Assembly: GCF_000342005.1 (NCBI RefSeq)
Contig: NZ_AOHO01000065.1
Span: 1-64,000 of the forward strand
Direction: 5' to 3'
Source of the DNA: Amycolatopsis decaplanina DSM 44594
GTDB taxonomy: Bacteria; Actinomycetota; Actinomycetes; Mycobacteriales; Pseudonocardiaceae
DNA length: 64,000 bases
This document shows, piece after piece, positions 17,661 through 27,046 of this stretch. Position 1 is the stretch's first letter, and the number at the start of each line of letters is the position of its first letter. The notes below the pieces were generated by a model. It was not told the DNA's origin. It saw only the letters and a list, made by a program, of their open reading frames with translations, and made no database searches. Made by a program: the position numbers and the translations under genes.

Positions 17661-18925
17661 ACTCGACGAACCGCGCCAAGATCGGTAAACGGGCAGCGCC
17701 CGGACCGCGCTCACGACCACCGGCCGCCGGGAGCCCGGTCGGGACCGGGCGGCGGATGCTGATGCTGTGCCTGGCCACGCTCGGCTTCGCGATCAACTTC
17801 TGGGCCTGGGCACTGCTGAGCCCCCTCGGACCATTGTTCAAGGACTCCCTGGACTTGAGCGCGTTCCAGCAGGCTCTGCTGGTGGCGGTGCCCGTGGTGG
17901 TCGGGTCCGTGGGACGGATCCCGGTGGGTGCGCTGACCGACCGGTTCGGCGGCCGGGTGATGTTCCCGGCGATCTCCGCGCTGACCATCGTGCCGGTGCT
18001 GTTCCTGGGACTGTTCGGACACGGGTCGCTGATGGCGCTGCTGATCGGGGGATTCTTCCTCGGCTTGGGGGGAACCACGTTCGCGGTGGGTGTTCCGTTC
18101 GTCAACGCGTGGTTCCCGCCGGAGCGGCGAGGGCTGGCCATCGGGATCTACGGCGCGGGTATGGGTGGAACCGCGATCAGCGCCCTGACGACCGTGCGAC
18201 TGGTGGACGCCGGCGAAGTCGCGACACCGTTCGTGGTGACCGCGGTGGGCTTGGCGGTCTACGCCGCCGTCTCGGCCGTGCTGCTCCGGGACGCTCCCGG
18301 CCGGATCGTGCCGACCGAGCCGGTGACACGCCGCGTGGCCGACACCGCGCGGCTGCCGGTGACCTGGCAGGCGTCTTGGTTGTACGCGGTGGCGTTCGGC
18401 GGCTATGTGGCGTTCTCGGTCTACCTGCCCGCCTACCTCAAGACCGCCTACGGGCTCACTCAGGCCGACGCGGCCAACCGGATGGCCGGCTTCGTGCTGC
18501 TCGCAGTGGTGATGCGGCCCGTCGGTGGCTGGTTGTCCGACCGGTCCGACCCGATCCGGGTACTCGCCGGGGTTTTCGCCGTGGTCACCGCCGGCGCGGC
18601 GGTACAGGCGTTCACCCCGTCCTTGATGCCGGTGGGCACGATCGCGTTCCTGTCCATGGCCGCGGCGCTCGGCGCCGGCAGCGGAGCCGTGTTCGCGCTG
18701 GTCGCGTTACTGACGCCAGGGAACAAAGTCGGGTCAGTGACCGGTGTGGTCGGCGCCGCCGGCGGCCTGGGTGGCTTCATTCCCCCACTCGTCATGGGCG
18801 CCCTGTACGGCGCGTTCGGCTCCTACGCCCTCGGACTGGCCACGCTGGCCGTGGTCGGCGCCGCCACTCTGGTCTTCACGATGACCACCGTGCGGCGGTC
18901 ACACGTGGCGTCCAATGGCCACTGA
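17657..18925 (+). CDS. narK: Nitrate/nitrite transporter (MFS)
   Basis: The 422-residue MFS protein has about 12 hydrophobic helices. It carries NarK-family features: FAINFWAWALLSPLGPLFKD in helix 1, the GRIPVGALTDRFGGR loop and the nitrate-signature-like glycine-rich helices (GFFLGLGGTTFAVGVPFVNAWFP). It probably imports nitrate and exports nitrite. The start overlaps arcC by ATGA. A 90-bp gap with no terminator separates it from narG, so read-through is expected. Confidence 0.92.
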   Translation: MNSTNRAKIGKRAAPGPRSRPPAAGSPVGTGRRMLMLCLATLGFAINFWAWALLSPLGPLFKDSLDLSAFQQALLVAVPVVVGSVGRIPVGALTDRFGGRVMFPAISALTIVPVLFLGLFGHGSLMALLIGGFFLGLGGTTFAVGVPFVNAWFPPERRGLAIGIYGAGMGGTAISALTTVRLVDAGEVATPFVVTAVGLAVYAAVSAVLLRDAPGRIVPTEPVTRRVADTARLPVTWQASWLYAVAFGGYVAFSVYLPAYLKTAYGLTQADAANRMAGFVLLAVVMRPVGGWLSDRSDPIRVLAGVFAVVTAGAAVQAFTPSLMPVGTIAFLSMAAALGAGSGAVFALVALLTPGNKVGSVTGVVGAAGGLGGFIPPLVMGALYGAFGSYALGLATLAVVGAATLVFTMTTVRRSHVASNGH

Positions 18926-19015
18926 ACACGACTGCGACACCGCAACTCGGCCACTACGCTCGAAACGGCCCTGAAGCACGATCCCGTCCCGGATTGACGA
19001 GGAGGCCAGAACACG

Positions 19016-22000
19016 GTGAGCACCGAAACCGGTCCCGACCACGTCGGCTTGGACGGCGAACTGTCCAAGGCCCTGGTGAAGACCCGCCGGTTCTTCACCA
19101 GAGGGAAAGTGTCCGATGATCTGAGGACGCTGCACCAGATCGGCGGCAGGCAGGCAGACGAGTTCTACCGGGACCGCTGGAGTCACGACAAAGTCGTCCG
19201 TTCCACCCATGGGGTGAACTGCACGGGGTCGTGTTCCTGGAAGGTCTACGTCAAGGACGGGATCATCACCTGGGAGGCCCAGCAGACCGACTACCCCTCC
19301 GTGGGCCCGGACAGTCCCGAATACGAGCCTCGCGGCTGTCCACGCGGGGCCGCGTTCTCCTGGTACACCTACTCACCCACCCGCGTGCGCTACCCGTACA
19401 TCCGCGGTGTGTTACTGGAGATGTACCGGGAAGCCAGGGCCCGCACGGAAGATCCGGTGCTCGCCTGGGCCGAAATCGTCGAAGACCCCGAACGCGCCCA
19501 GCGGTACAAGGCCGCACGAGGCAAGGGCGGCCTCGTGCGGGCTTCTTGGGACGAGGCCACCGAAATGGTCGCCGCCGCCCATGTGCACACGATCAAGACC
19601 CACGGACCGGACCGCGTCGCCGGATTCTCACCCATCCCCGCGATGTCCATGGTCTCGCACGCCTCGGGGGCGCGGTTCGTGTCGCTGCTGGGCGGGACGA
19701 TGCTGTCCTTCTACGACTGGTACGCCGACCTGCCCGTCGCGTCTCCGCAGGTGTTCGGTGATCAGACCGATGTTCCCGAGTCCGGCGACTGGTGGGACGC
19801 CGGTTACCTGATCATGTGGGGCTCCAACCTTCCGGTCACCCGCACCCCGGACGCGCATTGGATGGCCGAAGCCCGCTACCGCGGCCAAAAGGTCGTCGCG
19901 GTGGCTCCGGACTACGCGGACAACGTCAAATTCGCCGACGAATGGCTCGCCGCCCGGCCTGGTACCGACGGCGCGCTCGCGATGGCGATGGGACACGTGA
20001 TCCTGCGAGAGTTCTTCGTGGACCGGCAGGTGCCGTACTTCACCGGCTACGTCAAGCGCTACACCGACCTGCCGTTCCTGGTCCGGCTCGACGAACACGG
20101 CGACGTCCACCGGCCGGGGAAGTTCCTCACCGCGGCCGATCTGGCCGGCCACTCCGGCGACGAGCACGCGGCGTTCAAGACCGTCCTGCTCGACTCCGCT
20201 ACCGGCGAACCGGTCGTGCCCGGGGGTTCGCTCGGTTTCCGCTACGGCGAGCAAGGAGCGGGCCGCTGGAATCTCGACCTCGGCGACGTCGACCCGATGC
20301 TGTCGGTCCAGGGCGGCGAGCACGTACTCGTCGAGCTGCCGCGGTTCGACGGCGGCGACGGCTCGGCGGCCACGCTCCGCCGCGGTGTGCCGGCACGCCG
20401 GGTCGGCGGGCACCTCGTCACGACGGTGTTCGACCTCCTGCTCTCGCAGTACGGCGTACACCGCGACGACCTCCCCGGCGACTGGCCCGCCGGGTACGAC
20501 GACGCCGGACAGCCGTACACACCGGCCTGGCAGGAGGAGATCACCGGCGTCCCCGCGCGAGCCGCGGCGCGAATCGGCCGGGAGTTCGCCGCCAACGCCG
20601 AAGAATCCCGCGGCCGGTCGATGATCATCATGGGGGCGGGCACCAACCACTGGTTCCACTCCGACACCATCTACCGCGCGTTCCTCGCGCTGACGACGCT
20701 CACCGGCTGCCAGGGCGTCAACGGCGGCGGCTGGGCCCACTATGTCGGGCAGGAGAAGTGCCGCCCGATCACCGGCTGGTCCCAGCTCGCGTTCGGGCTG
20801 GACTGGTCGCGCCCGCCACGGCAGATGATCCAGACCGCGTACTGGTACCTGCACACCGACCAGTTCCGCTACGACCTGGGCGGATCCGGGAGCATGACGG
20901 GCGGCCGGTTGGCGGGCAAAACCACCGCGGACCTGATCGCCCAGTCCGCTCGAATGGGCTGGATGCCGTCTTATCCGACCTTCGACCGAAATCCCCTCGA
21001 TCTCGCGGACGAAGCCGAGCGGGCCGGAGTCCCGATCGGCGAGCACGTGGTGGGCGAGCTGAAGTCCGGCAGGCTGCGCTTCGCCTGTGAGGATCCGGAC
21101 TCCCCGGAGAACTTCCCGCGCGTGCTGAGTGTGTGGCGGGCCAACCTGCTCGGCTCCTCCGCCAAGGGGAACGAATACTTCCTGAAACACCTGCTGGGCA
21201 CGGACGATTCGCTGCGCGCGCGGGAGACACCGCCGGAGTCACGGCCGAAGGACGTGGCCTGGCACGACGAAGCTCCGGTCGGCAAGTTGGATCTGTTGCT
21301 GTCGCTGGACTTCCGGATGACCAGCACCACTATTTTCTCCGATGTCGTACTGCCCGCGGCGACCTGGTATGAAAAGCACGACCTGAACACCACCGACATG
21401 CACCCGTTCGTGCACTCCTTCAACCCGGCGATCGCACCGCCCTGGCAGACCCGCACCGACTGGGCGGCGTTCCAGGCCGTCGCGGAGGTCTTCAGCCGCC
21501 TCGCCGTGAAGCACCTCGGGACGCGCGAAGACGTTGTGGCCACACCGTTGCTGCACGACACCCCCGATGAACTGGCCACCCCGCATGGAGTGGTGCGTGA
21601 CTGGAAGGCCGGTGAATGCGCCCCGGTTCCCGGCGTCACCATGCCGAGACTGACTGTGGTGGAGCGCGACTACACCGCGATCGCGGCGAAGATGGGCGCT
21701 TTGGGTCCGCTGGCCGACTCACTCGGCGCGACGACCAAGGGCGTCACCTTCCGAGTCGAGCGTGAGGTGGAGTACCTGAGGCACAAGAACGGCACCGTTC
21801 GCGGCGGCCCCGCGGACGGCCGCCCGTCGCTGGTCCGGGACGTGCACGCCTGCGAAGCGATTCTCGCGCTTTCCGGCACCACGAATGGACACCTTGCCAC
21901 GCAGGGATTCCGTACGCTCGAGCAGCGCACCGGCACCGCGCTGGCGGATCTGGCGGCCGAGCACGAGGGAAAGCAGATCACCTTCGCCGACACGCAGTCC

Positions 22001-22699
22001 GCGCCGGTACCGGTGATCACCTCGCCCGAATGGTCCGGCAGCGAGACCGGCGGTCGACGCTATTCCCCGTTCACCATCAACGTCGAACGCCTCAAACCGT
22101 GGCACACCCTGACGGGGCGTCAGCACTTCTACCTCGATCACGACTGGATGGCCGATCTCGGTGAGCAGCTACCGGTGTTCCGGCCGCCGTTGGACATGAC
22201 GGCGCTCTTCGGCGAGCCTCGCATCGGCGACAAGAACGAGCTGGGCATCACCGTCCGCTACCTCACCCCGCATTCCAAATGGTCGATCCATTCGGAGTAT
22301 CAGGACAACCTGTTCATGCTCAGCCTGTCCCGCGGCGGGCAGACGATCTGGATGTCCGACAAGGACGCCGTCAAGATCGACGTGCGGGACAACGACTGGA
22401 TCGAGGCGGTCAACCGCAACGGCGTCGTCGTCGCACGGGCGATCGTGTCGCACCGGATGCCGGAGGGCACCGTCTACATGCACCACGCCCAGGACCGGCT
22501 CATCGACGTCCCCCGCAGCGAAACGTCGGGCGAACGCGGCGGTATCCACAATTCGCTGACGCGGCTGATGATCAAACCGTCGCATCTGATCGGCGGCTAC
22601 GGGCAGCTCTCTTTCGCGTTCAACTACCTGGGGCCGACCGGGAACCAGCGCGACGAGATCACCGTCATCCGCCGCCGCGATCAGGAGGTGACCTACTGA
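19016..22699 (+). CDS. narG: Respiratory nitrate reductase alpha subunit
   Basis: The 1227-residue molybdenum bis-MGD catalytic subunit reduces nitrate to nitrite at the inner face of the membrane. The FS0 [4Fe-4S] ligands are His65, Cys69, Cys73 and Cys108 (HGVNCTGSC and RGCPRG), with the 34-residue spacing of Escherichia coli NarG. The molybdenum-ligand region reads SFYDWYADLPVASPQ. It starts at GTG 19016 behind GAGGAGG. No Tat motif is needed at the front, as the enzyme faces the cytoplasm. narH begins on the stop codon. Confidence 0.97.
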   Translation: MSTETGPDHVGLDGELSKALVKTRRFFTRGKVSDDLRTLHQIGGRQADEFYRDRWSHDKVVRSTHGVNCTGSCSWKVYVKDGIITWEAQQTDYPSVGPDSPEYEPRGCPRGAAFSWYTYSPTRVRYPYIRGVLLEMYREARARTEDPVLAWAEIVEDPERAQRYKAARGKGGLVRASWDEATEMVAAAHVHTIKTHGPDRVAGFSPIPAMSMVSHASGARFVSLLGGTMLSFYDWYADLPVASPQVFGDQTDVPESGDWWDAGYLIMWGSNLPVTRTPDAHWMAEARYRGQKVVAVAPDYADNVKFADEWLAARPGTDGALAMAMGHVILREFFVDRQVPYFTGYVKRYTDLPFLVRLDEHGDVHRPGKFLTAADLAGHSGDEHAAFKTVLLDSATGEPVVPGGSLGFRYGEQGAGRWNLDLGDVDPMLSVQGGEHVLVELPRFDGGDGSAATLRRGVPARRVGGHLVTTVFDLLLSQYGVHRDDLPGDWPAGYDDAGQPYTPAWQEEITGVPARAAARIGREFAANAEESRGRSMIIMGAGTNHWFHSDTIYRAFLALTTLTGCQGVNGGGWAHYVGQEKCRPITGWSQLAFGLDWSRPPRQMIQTAYWYLHTDQFRYDLGGSGSMTGGRLAGKTTADLIAQSARMGWMPSYPTFDRNPLDLADEAERAGVPIGEHVVGELKSGRLRFACEDPDSPENFPRVLSVWRANLLGSSAKGNEYFLKHLLGTDDSLRARETPPESRPKDVAWHDEAPVGKLDLLLSLDFRMTSTTIFSDVVLPAATWYEKHDLNTTDMHPFVHSFNPAIAPPWQTRTDWAAFQAVAEVFSRLAVKHLGTREDVVATPLLHDTPDELATPHGVVRDWKAGECAPVPGVTMPRLTVVERDYTAIAAKMGALGPLADSLGATTKGVTFRVEREVEYLRHKNGTVRGGPADGRPSLVRDVHACEAILALSGTTNGHLATQGFRTLEQRTGTALADLAAEHEGKQITFADTQSAPVPVITSPEWSGSETGGRRYSPFTINVERLKPWHTLTGRQHFYLDHDWMADLGEQLPVFRPPLDMTALFGEPRIGDKNELGITVRYLTPHSKWSIHSEYQDNLFMLSLSRGGQTIWMSDKDAVKIDVRDNDWIEAVNRNGVVVARAIVSHRMPEGTVYMHHAQDRLIDVPRSETSGERGGIHNSLTRLMIKPSHLIGGYGQLSFAFNYLGPTGNQRDEITVIRRRDQEVTY

Positions 22700-24393
22700 T
22701 GAAGGTCATGGCGCAGATGGCGATGGTGATGAACCTCGACAAGTGCATCGGCTGCCACACCTGCTCGGTGACCTGCAAACAGGCCTGGACCAATCGCTCC
22801 GGCGTCGAATACGTCTGGTTCAACAACGTCGAAACCCGCCCTGGTCAGGGGTACCCGCGCGGTTACGAGGACCAGGAACGGTGGCGTGGCGGCTGGACGC
22901 TGAACAAGCGCGGCAGGCTCAAGCTGAAGGGTGGCGGCAGGCTGCGCAAGCTTCTCACCATCTTCTCGAATCCGAAGCTCCCGAGCATCGACGACTACTA
23001 CGAGCCCTGGACCTACGACTACGACAACTTGACCAGCGCCCCGCTGCAGGAGCACACCCCGGTGGCCCGGCCGCGGTCGCTGATCAGCGGCGAACCCACG
23101 AAGATCACGTGGTCGGCCAACTGGGACGACAATCTGGGTGGCGCGCCCGACCACGGGCACAAGGACCCCTTGCTCAAGGACATCGCCGAGAAGGTGAAGT
23201 TCGAGTTCGAGCAGACCTTCATGTTCTACTTGCCGCGCATCTGCGAGCACTGCCTCAATCCGTCCTGTGCCGCGTCTTGCCCTTCGGGCGCGATCTACAA
23301 ACGCAGTGAGGACGGCATCGTCCTGGTCGATCAGGACCGTTGCCGCGGCTGGCGCATGTGTGTCTCGGGCTGCCCCTACAAGAAGGTCTACTTCAACCAC
23401 CGCACCGGCAAGGCCGAGAAGTGCACCTTCTGCTTCCCTCGTATCGAGGTCGGCATCCCCACCGTCTGCGCCGAGACCTGCGTCGGACGCCTGCGCTACA
23501 TCGGGCTGGTCCTCTACGACGCCGACAAGGTCCTGGAAGCGGCCTCGACACCGGACGACAAGGATCTTTACGAGGCCCAGCGGCAGGTATTCCTCGACCC
23601 GAACGATCCCGAAGTGGTACGCGAGGCGGAACGCGCCGGCATCCCACGTGATTGGGTCGAGGCCGCACAGCGCTCGCCGATCCATTCGCTGATCACCACG
23701 TTCAAGGTGGCGTTGCCGCTGCATCCGGAGTACCGCACCATGCCGATGGTCTGGTACATCCCACCGCTGTCCCCGGTCGTCGATGTCGTCCGGGACACCG
23801 GCCACGACGCCGAGGACCACGGCAACCTGTTCGCCGCCATCGAGGCGCTGCGCATTCCGGTGGAGTACCTGGCACAGCTGTTCACGGCCGGAGACGCCGA
23901 GCCGGTGACCGCGGTGCTGCGGCGGTTGGCGGCGATGCGTTCGTACATGCGTGACATCAACCTCGGCCGCGAACCCCGGGAGGTGATCGCGACGAAGGCG
24001 GGCATGACCGGCGAACAGGTCTACGACATGTACCGGCTGCTCGCCCTGGCCAAGTACGACGAGCGCTATGTCATCCCGCCCGCCCACGCCGAACAGGCCC
24101 ACGGCCTGGAGGAACTCGCCACCGAGTGCAGCCTGGACTACGAGGGCGGCCCTGGAATGGGCGGCTCCGGCCCATTCGGCGAAAGCTCCGGAGGTGTCTC
24201 GCCGATCGCGGTGGAGAACTTCCGCATGCTGCGCGACCGGCAGACGAGCGACACCATGGCCGCGCCGGTGGACAAGGGCGCGCGGGTGAACCTGCTCAAC
24301 TGGGACGGCAAAGGGCGTCCGGAAGGACTGTTCCCGCCGAAGGACCAGCCTGGCGGCGGGGATCCGGCCGGCGAAGTGGACCCGAGGCCATGA
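22699..24393 (+). CDS. narH: Respiratory nitrate reductase beta subunit
   Basis: The 564-residue iron-sulfur subunit passes electrons from NarI haem to NarG. Four Cys clusters are visible: CIGCHTCSVTC at 14-24, CEHCLNPSCAASCP near 177-190, CRGWRMCVSGCP near 215-226 and CTFCF...CAETC. The Trp in the third cluster marks the [3Fe-4S] site, as in known NarH. Its ATG overlaps the narG stop (TGATG) and has AGGAGGTGA upstream, so expression is coupled. The C-terminus is rich in Gly/Pro. Confidence 0.96.
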   Translation: MKVMAQMAMVMNLDKCIGCHTCSVTCKQAWTNRSGVEYVWFNNVETRPGQGYPRGYEDQERWRGGWTLNKRGRLKLKGGGRLRKLLTIFSNPKLPSIDDYYEPWTYDYDNLTSAPLQEHTPVARPRSLISGEPTKITWSANWDDNLGGAPDHGHKDPLLKDIAEKVKFEFEQTFMFYLPRICEHCLNPSCAASCPSGAIYKRSEDGIVLVDQDRCRGWRMCVSGCPYKKVYFNHRTGKAEKCTFCFPRIEVGIPTVCAETCVGRLRYIGLVLYDADKVLEAASTPDDKDLYEAQRQVFLDPNDPEVVREAERAGIPRDWVEAAQRSPIHSLITTFKVALPLHPEYRTMPMVWYIPPLSPVVDVVRDTGHDAEDHGNLFAAIEALRIPVEYLAQLFTAGDAEPVTAVLRRLAAMRSYMRDINLGREPREVIATKAGMTGEQVYDMYRLLALAKYDERYVIPPAHAEQAHGLEELATECSLDYEGGPGMGGSGPFGESSGGVSPIAVENFRMLRDRQTSDTMAAPVDKGARVNLLNWDGKGRPEGLFPPKDQPGGGDPAGEVDPRP

Positions 24394-25028
24394 CGCTCAC
24401 CGACACCCATCACGCCACCGCCTGGCAGGTCCAGTCCCTGACGCTGAGCTACCCCGACGAGGAGTTCGTGGGACGGCTGCCGTTGCTACGGGCCGCGATC
24501 CGGACGCTGCCCGCCCCACTCACCGCACCGCTCACCGCGTTCTTCGACCACGTGGCGGCCACACCACTGACTGACCTCGCCGCGTCCTACGTCGCGACGT
24601 TCGACCACCGCAAGAGGTTCAGCCCGTACCTCACCTATTTCGCTTACGGCGACACCCGCAAACGCGGCATGGCCCTGCTCCGGTTCAAACACGCCTACCG
24701 CGCCGCAGGCCTGGAACTCGACGACGGCGAGCTGCCCGACCACCTCGCGGTGGTGCTGGAATTCGCCGCCACCGGAGACCCTGTCGTGGGGCGACGGCTG
24801 ATGCTCGAGCACCGCGCCGGCCTGGAGCTCATCCGTCTCGGCCTGCGCGAGACCGGCTCACCGTGGGCCCACGTCCTGGAGTCGGTGTCCGCCACTCTTC
24901 CCCCGCTGGGCAAGCGCGAGCACGAGGCCATCGCCCGGCTGGCCACCGAAGGTCCACCGGAGGAGGAAGTGGGCCTCGCGCCGTTCGCTCCTCCCGAGTA
25001 CATGCCGCGACCGCAGGGAGGCAGCTGA
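24390..25028 (+). CDS. narJ: Nitrate reductase assembly chaperone
   Basis: The 212-residue NarJ/TorD-family chaperone binds apo-NarG and helps insert the molybdenum cofactor before membrane attachment. The conserved motifs SLTLSYPDEEF (about 16-26) and the YVATFDHRKRFSPYLTYFAYGDTRKRG block (about 65-91) are typical. It overlaps narH by four bases and narI by one. The start is set by the overlap; longer in-frame extensions only read narH sequence. Confidence 0.94.
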   Translation: MTLTDTHHATAWQVQSLTLSYPDEEFVGRLPLLRAAIRTLPAPLTAPLTAFFDHVAATPLTDLAASYVATFDHRKRFSPYLTYFAYGDTRKRGMALLRFKHAYRAAGLELDDGELPDHLAVVLEFAATGDPVVGRRLMLEHRAGLELIRLGLRETGSPWAHVLESVSATLPPLGKREHEAIARLATEGPPEEEVGLAPFAPPEYMPRPQGGS

Positions 25029-25783
25029 TGAAATTACCCACCGCCCAGCCGGCGGGCTGGAACACTCTCGACGTCATGCTGTGGGTCGTCGTGCCCTACG
25101 TGTCCATAGCGGTGTTCGTCGTCGGGCACGTCTGGCGCTACCGCTACGACAAGTTCGGCTGGACCACCCGTTCCTCCCAGCTCTACGAGAACCGGTTGCT
25201 GAGACTGGGCAGCCCGCTGTTCCATTTCGGCATCCTCCTCGTCGCCCTCGGCCATGTCGGTGGCCTGCTCGTACCCAAGTCGTGGACCGAGGCCATCGGG
25301 GTGAGTGAGACGGCCTACCACGTCGTCGCCGTCGGCCTCGGCGTCCTCGCCGGAATCCGCACCCTGGCCGGCGCGGCGATCCTGGTCTACCGGCGCCGCA
25401 CGGTCGGTCCGGTGTTCTCCGCCACCACCCGTAACGACAAGATCATGTACGTGCTGCTGGTCGGCACCATTCTGCTCGGGCTGGGCACCACCGTGCTCGG
25501 CAATCTCACCGGCCATCCACACGACTACCGCGAGTCGGTGTCACCCTGGTTCCGGTCCATCTTCTATTTCCGGCCCGAACCGGACCTGATGGCCGCCGCT
25601 CCCCTGGGTTTCCAGCTGCACGCGTTGTCGGCGTGGGCGTTGTTCGCCTTCTGGCCCTTCAGCCGCCTGGTGCACGTGTTCTCCATGCCACTGGGCTACC
25701 TCACCCGCCCCTACATCGTCTATCGCAGTCGCGATACCGAGCTCGGCGCCCGTGCCCCACGACGTGGCTGGGAGCGCGTGTGA
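25028..25783 (+). CDS. narI: Nitrate reductase gamma subunit (cytochrome b)
   Basis: The 251-residue membrane subunit has about five transmembrane helices that carry two b haems and oxidise menaquinol. Candidate haem His residues lie in GHVWRYRYDK, FHFGILLVALGHVGG and RLVHVFSMPLGYL. The YRYDKFGWTTRSSQLYENRLLR loop is typical of NarI. It starts on the narJ stop and its own stop overlaps the cupin gene, so five genes narG to cupin are chained without gaps. Confidence 0.95.
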   Translation: MKLPTAQPAGWNTLDVMLWVVVPYVSIAVFVVGHVWRYRYDKFGWTTRSSQLYENRLLRLGSPLFHFGILLVALGHVGGLLVPKSWTEAIGVSETAYHVVAVGLGVLAGIRTLAGAAILVYRRRTVGPVFSATTRNDKIMYVLLVGTILLGLGTTVLGNLTGHPHDYRESVSPWFRSIFYFRPEPDLMAAAPLGFQLHALSAWALFAFWPFSRLVHVFSMPLGYLTRPYIVYRSRDTELGARAPRRGWERV

Positions 25784-26118
25784 TGAGCGGCCATCCCGAA
25801 GTCGCGGACGTCGACGTCCTGGCCGCCGAACTGCTCCAGCAGGCTCGCGAACACCACTCACGGCGCGCCGCCAGGACCCTGGTGGCCGGCAACTCCCAGC
25901 GAGTCACCCTCATCGCGCTGGCCGAGGGCGCCGAACTGGCGGAGCACGACTCGCCGCCCGCCGCCACACTGCACGTCCTCACCGGGCGGGTTCGCTTGAG
26001 CACCCACGACCACGACCGGCTCCTCGACCGCGGTCAGCTCACCGTCATCCCACCCGAGCGGCACAGTCTGGCAGCACTCCTCGACAGCGCCGTCCTGCTC
26101 ACCGTCGCGCTCCATTGA
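25783..26118 (+). CDS. Small cupin-like protein appended to the nar operon
   Basis: The 111-residue protein shows a single cupin-like barrel: VTLIALAEGAELAEHDSPPA, then LHVLTGRVRLSTHDHDRLLDRGQLTVIPPERHSLAAL. Glycine and His positions resemble cupin motifs 1 and 2, though the usual metal triad is incomplete. Its start overlaps narI by one base, so it is co-translated with nitrate reductase. It could sense or bind an anion or metal, but no function is established. Confidence 0.75.
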   Translation: MSGHPEVADVDVLAAELLQQAREHHSRRAARTLVAGNSQRVTLIALAEGAELAEHDSPPAATLHVLTGRVRLSTHDHDRLLDRGQLTVIPPERHSLAALLDSAVLLTVALH

Positions 26119-26138
26119 GCGGGGACGCCCGCACTCGG

Positions 26139-26564
26139 TCAGGTGGTGGTGGCCACCGGCGTGCACAGACGTCGTCCGGTCACCTTCTCCACCTCGATCC
26201 GGATGAAATGGTCGCGGCGGCCATCCACCCAGGGCTCCAGCCATGTTCCGGACACGTCCACGAGCTCGGTGACGTCCGTGATCAGGTTCGCGTGGCCGAC
26301 GACGGTCACGCTCCAGCCGGTCCGCAGATCGGGATCGAGTTCGTCGGTCTGGAAGGCCACCACGGCGTTGCCGGTCGCGGCGGCCAGTTTGGCTCCACCG
26401 GCGACCCTGATCACCAGGTGGTCCCGCTTCAGCCGGAAGTTGACCGGCTGCACCGCCGGCAAGGCGTCTTCGGTGAAGACCAGACGCCCCACCCGCACTG
26501 TCCGCAGAAGGTCCAGGCACTGCCCGCGGTCCAAGACCTCGAGCTGTTGTCGATCCGCCACCAT
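26139..26564 (-). CDS. PPOX/NimA-like flavin-binding protein
   Basis: The 141-residue protein has the split-barrel PPOX fold: LDRGQCLDLLRTVRVGRLVF, ALPAVQPVNFRLKRDHLVIR, KLAAATGNAVVAFQTDELD and GWSVTVVGHANLI. Relatives include NimA-type nitroimidazole reductases and F420- or FMN-binding oxidoreductases, often co-regulated with the dormancy regulon in mycobacteria. The ATG at 26564 sits behind AGGGGA; a GTG at 26561 is also possible and gives better ribosome-site spacing. It is convergent with the nar operon. Confidence 0.82.
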   Translation of the reverse strand: MVADRQQLEVLDRGQCLDLLRTVRVGRLVFTEDALPAVQPVNFRLKRDHLVIRVAGGAKLAAATGNAVVAFQTDELDPDLRTGWSVTVVGHANLITDVTELVDVSGTWLEPWVDGRRDHFIRIEVEKVTGRRLCTPVATTT

Positions 26565-26854
26565 GGCTCCCCTGTCGACGATGAAGAGCAAGCATTTTCG
26601 AGCATGAGCTTCGGGTCGCGCGGCTGTCAGGGCCGGAGGTCCCGGTATGCGAGGTCCATCGGCGCCGGGCCGGCTGAACTCGACCAGGCGATCGACGTTC
26701 TACTGGAACACGCCCGCACTGTCCGCGACACCCACGAGGCCCGCCACCAGGTCACGCCACATTTGCCCTACCCCTCAATAGAACGGACCGGTATTCGCCT
26801 ACCTGCTGCCGACCTGCGCGCGGGCGACGATCCCAGCTGGTAGCGGGTCCGTCG

Positions 26855-26893
26855 ATGAAGGAATCAGGACACTCAACGTCCCGATTCCTTCAT
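26855..26893. repeat. Intergenic palindrome, family 2, copy A
   Basis: Arms of 16 bp (26855-26870 and 26878-26893, one mismatch) flank the 7-base loop ACTCAAC. The inner core AGGACACTCAACGTCCCGA is shared with copy B at 26923 and, inverted, with copy C at 39716. It lies in a gap (26565-27046) between two minus-strand genes that otherwise holds no recognised gene. Confidence 0.75.
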
Positions 26894-26922
26894 AGACGCG
26901 AGGTGACCCCGTCCCGGACAAT

Positions 26923-26971
26923 GATCAACGGAGGATCCAGGACACTCACCGTCCCGAATCCTCCGTTGATC
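26923..26971. repeat. Intergenic palindrome, family 2, copy B
   Basis: Arms of 21 bp (26923-26943 and 26951-26971, two mismatches) flank the loop ACTCACC. The core matches copy A closely while the outer stem bases differ. The conserved part is therefore the GGGAC...GTCCC centre, and the stems vary by paired changes. Confidence 0.75.
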
Positions 26972-27012
26972 AAGGCTCTGTCACCCAAACCCGGCGGCCG
27001 ACACACCACCAG

Positions 27013-27034
27013 AACCGTCCTTACCACTCACGAG
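27013..27034. repeat. Half copy of intergenic palindrome family 1
   Basis: AACCGTCCTTACCACTCACG and two more bases match one arm of the full palindromes at 36695, 39343 and 58852. The partner arm is missing upstream, so this copy cannot form the hairpin. It lies 13 bp beyond the flavohaemoglobin stop. Confidence 0.75.
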
Positions 27035-27046
27035 GCCCGGCTCCGG

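Noticed and set aside
19628..21190. 520-codon minus-strand frame within narG
   Set aside because: Antisense shadow of a high-GC gene; narG is certain on the other strand.
22693..24102. 469-codon minus-strand frame within narH
   Set aside because: Antisense shadow; narH cysteine clusters fix the coding strand.
25752..26843. 363-codon plus-strand frame past the nar operon
   Set aside because: Overlaps the cupin gene in another frame and the PPOX gene antisense; Arg/His-rich composition.
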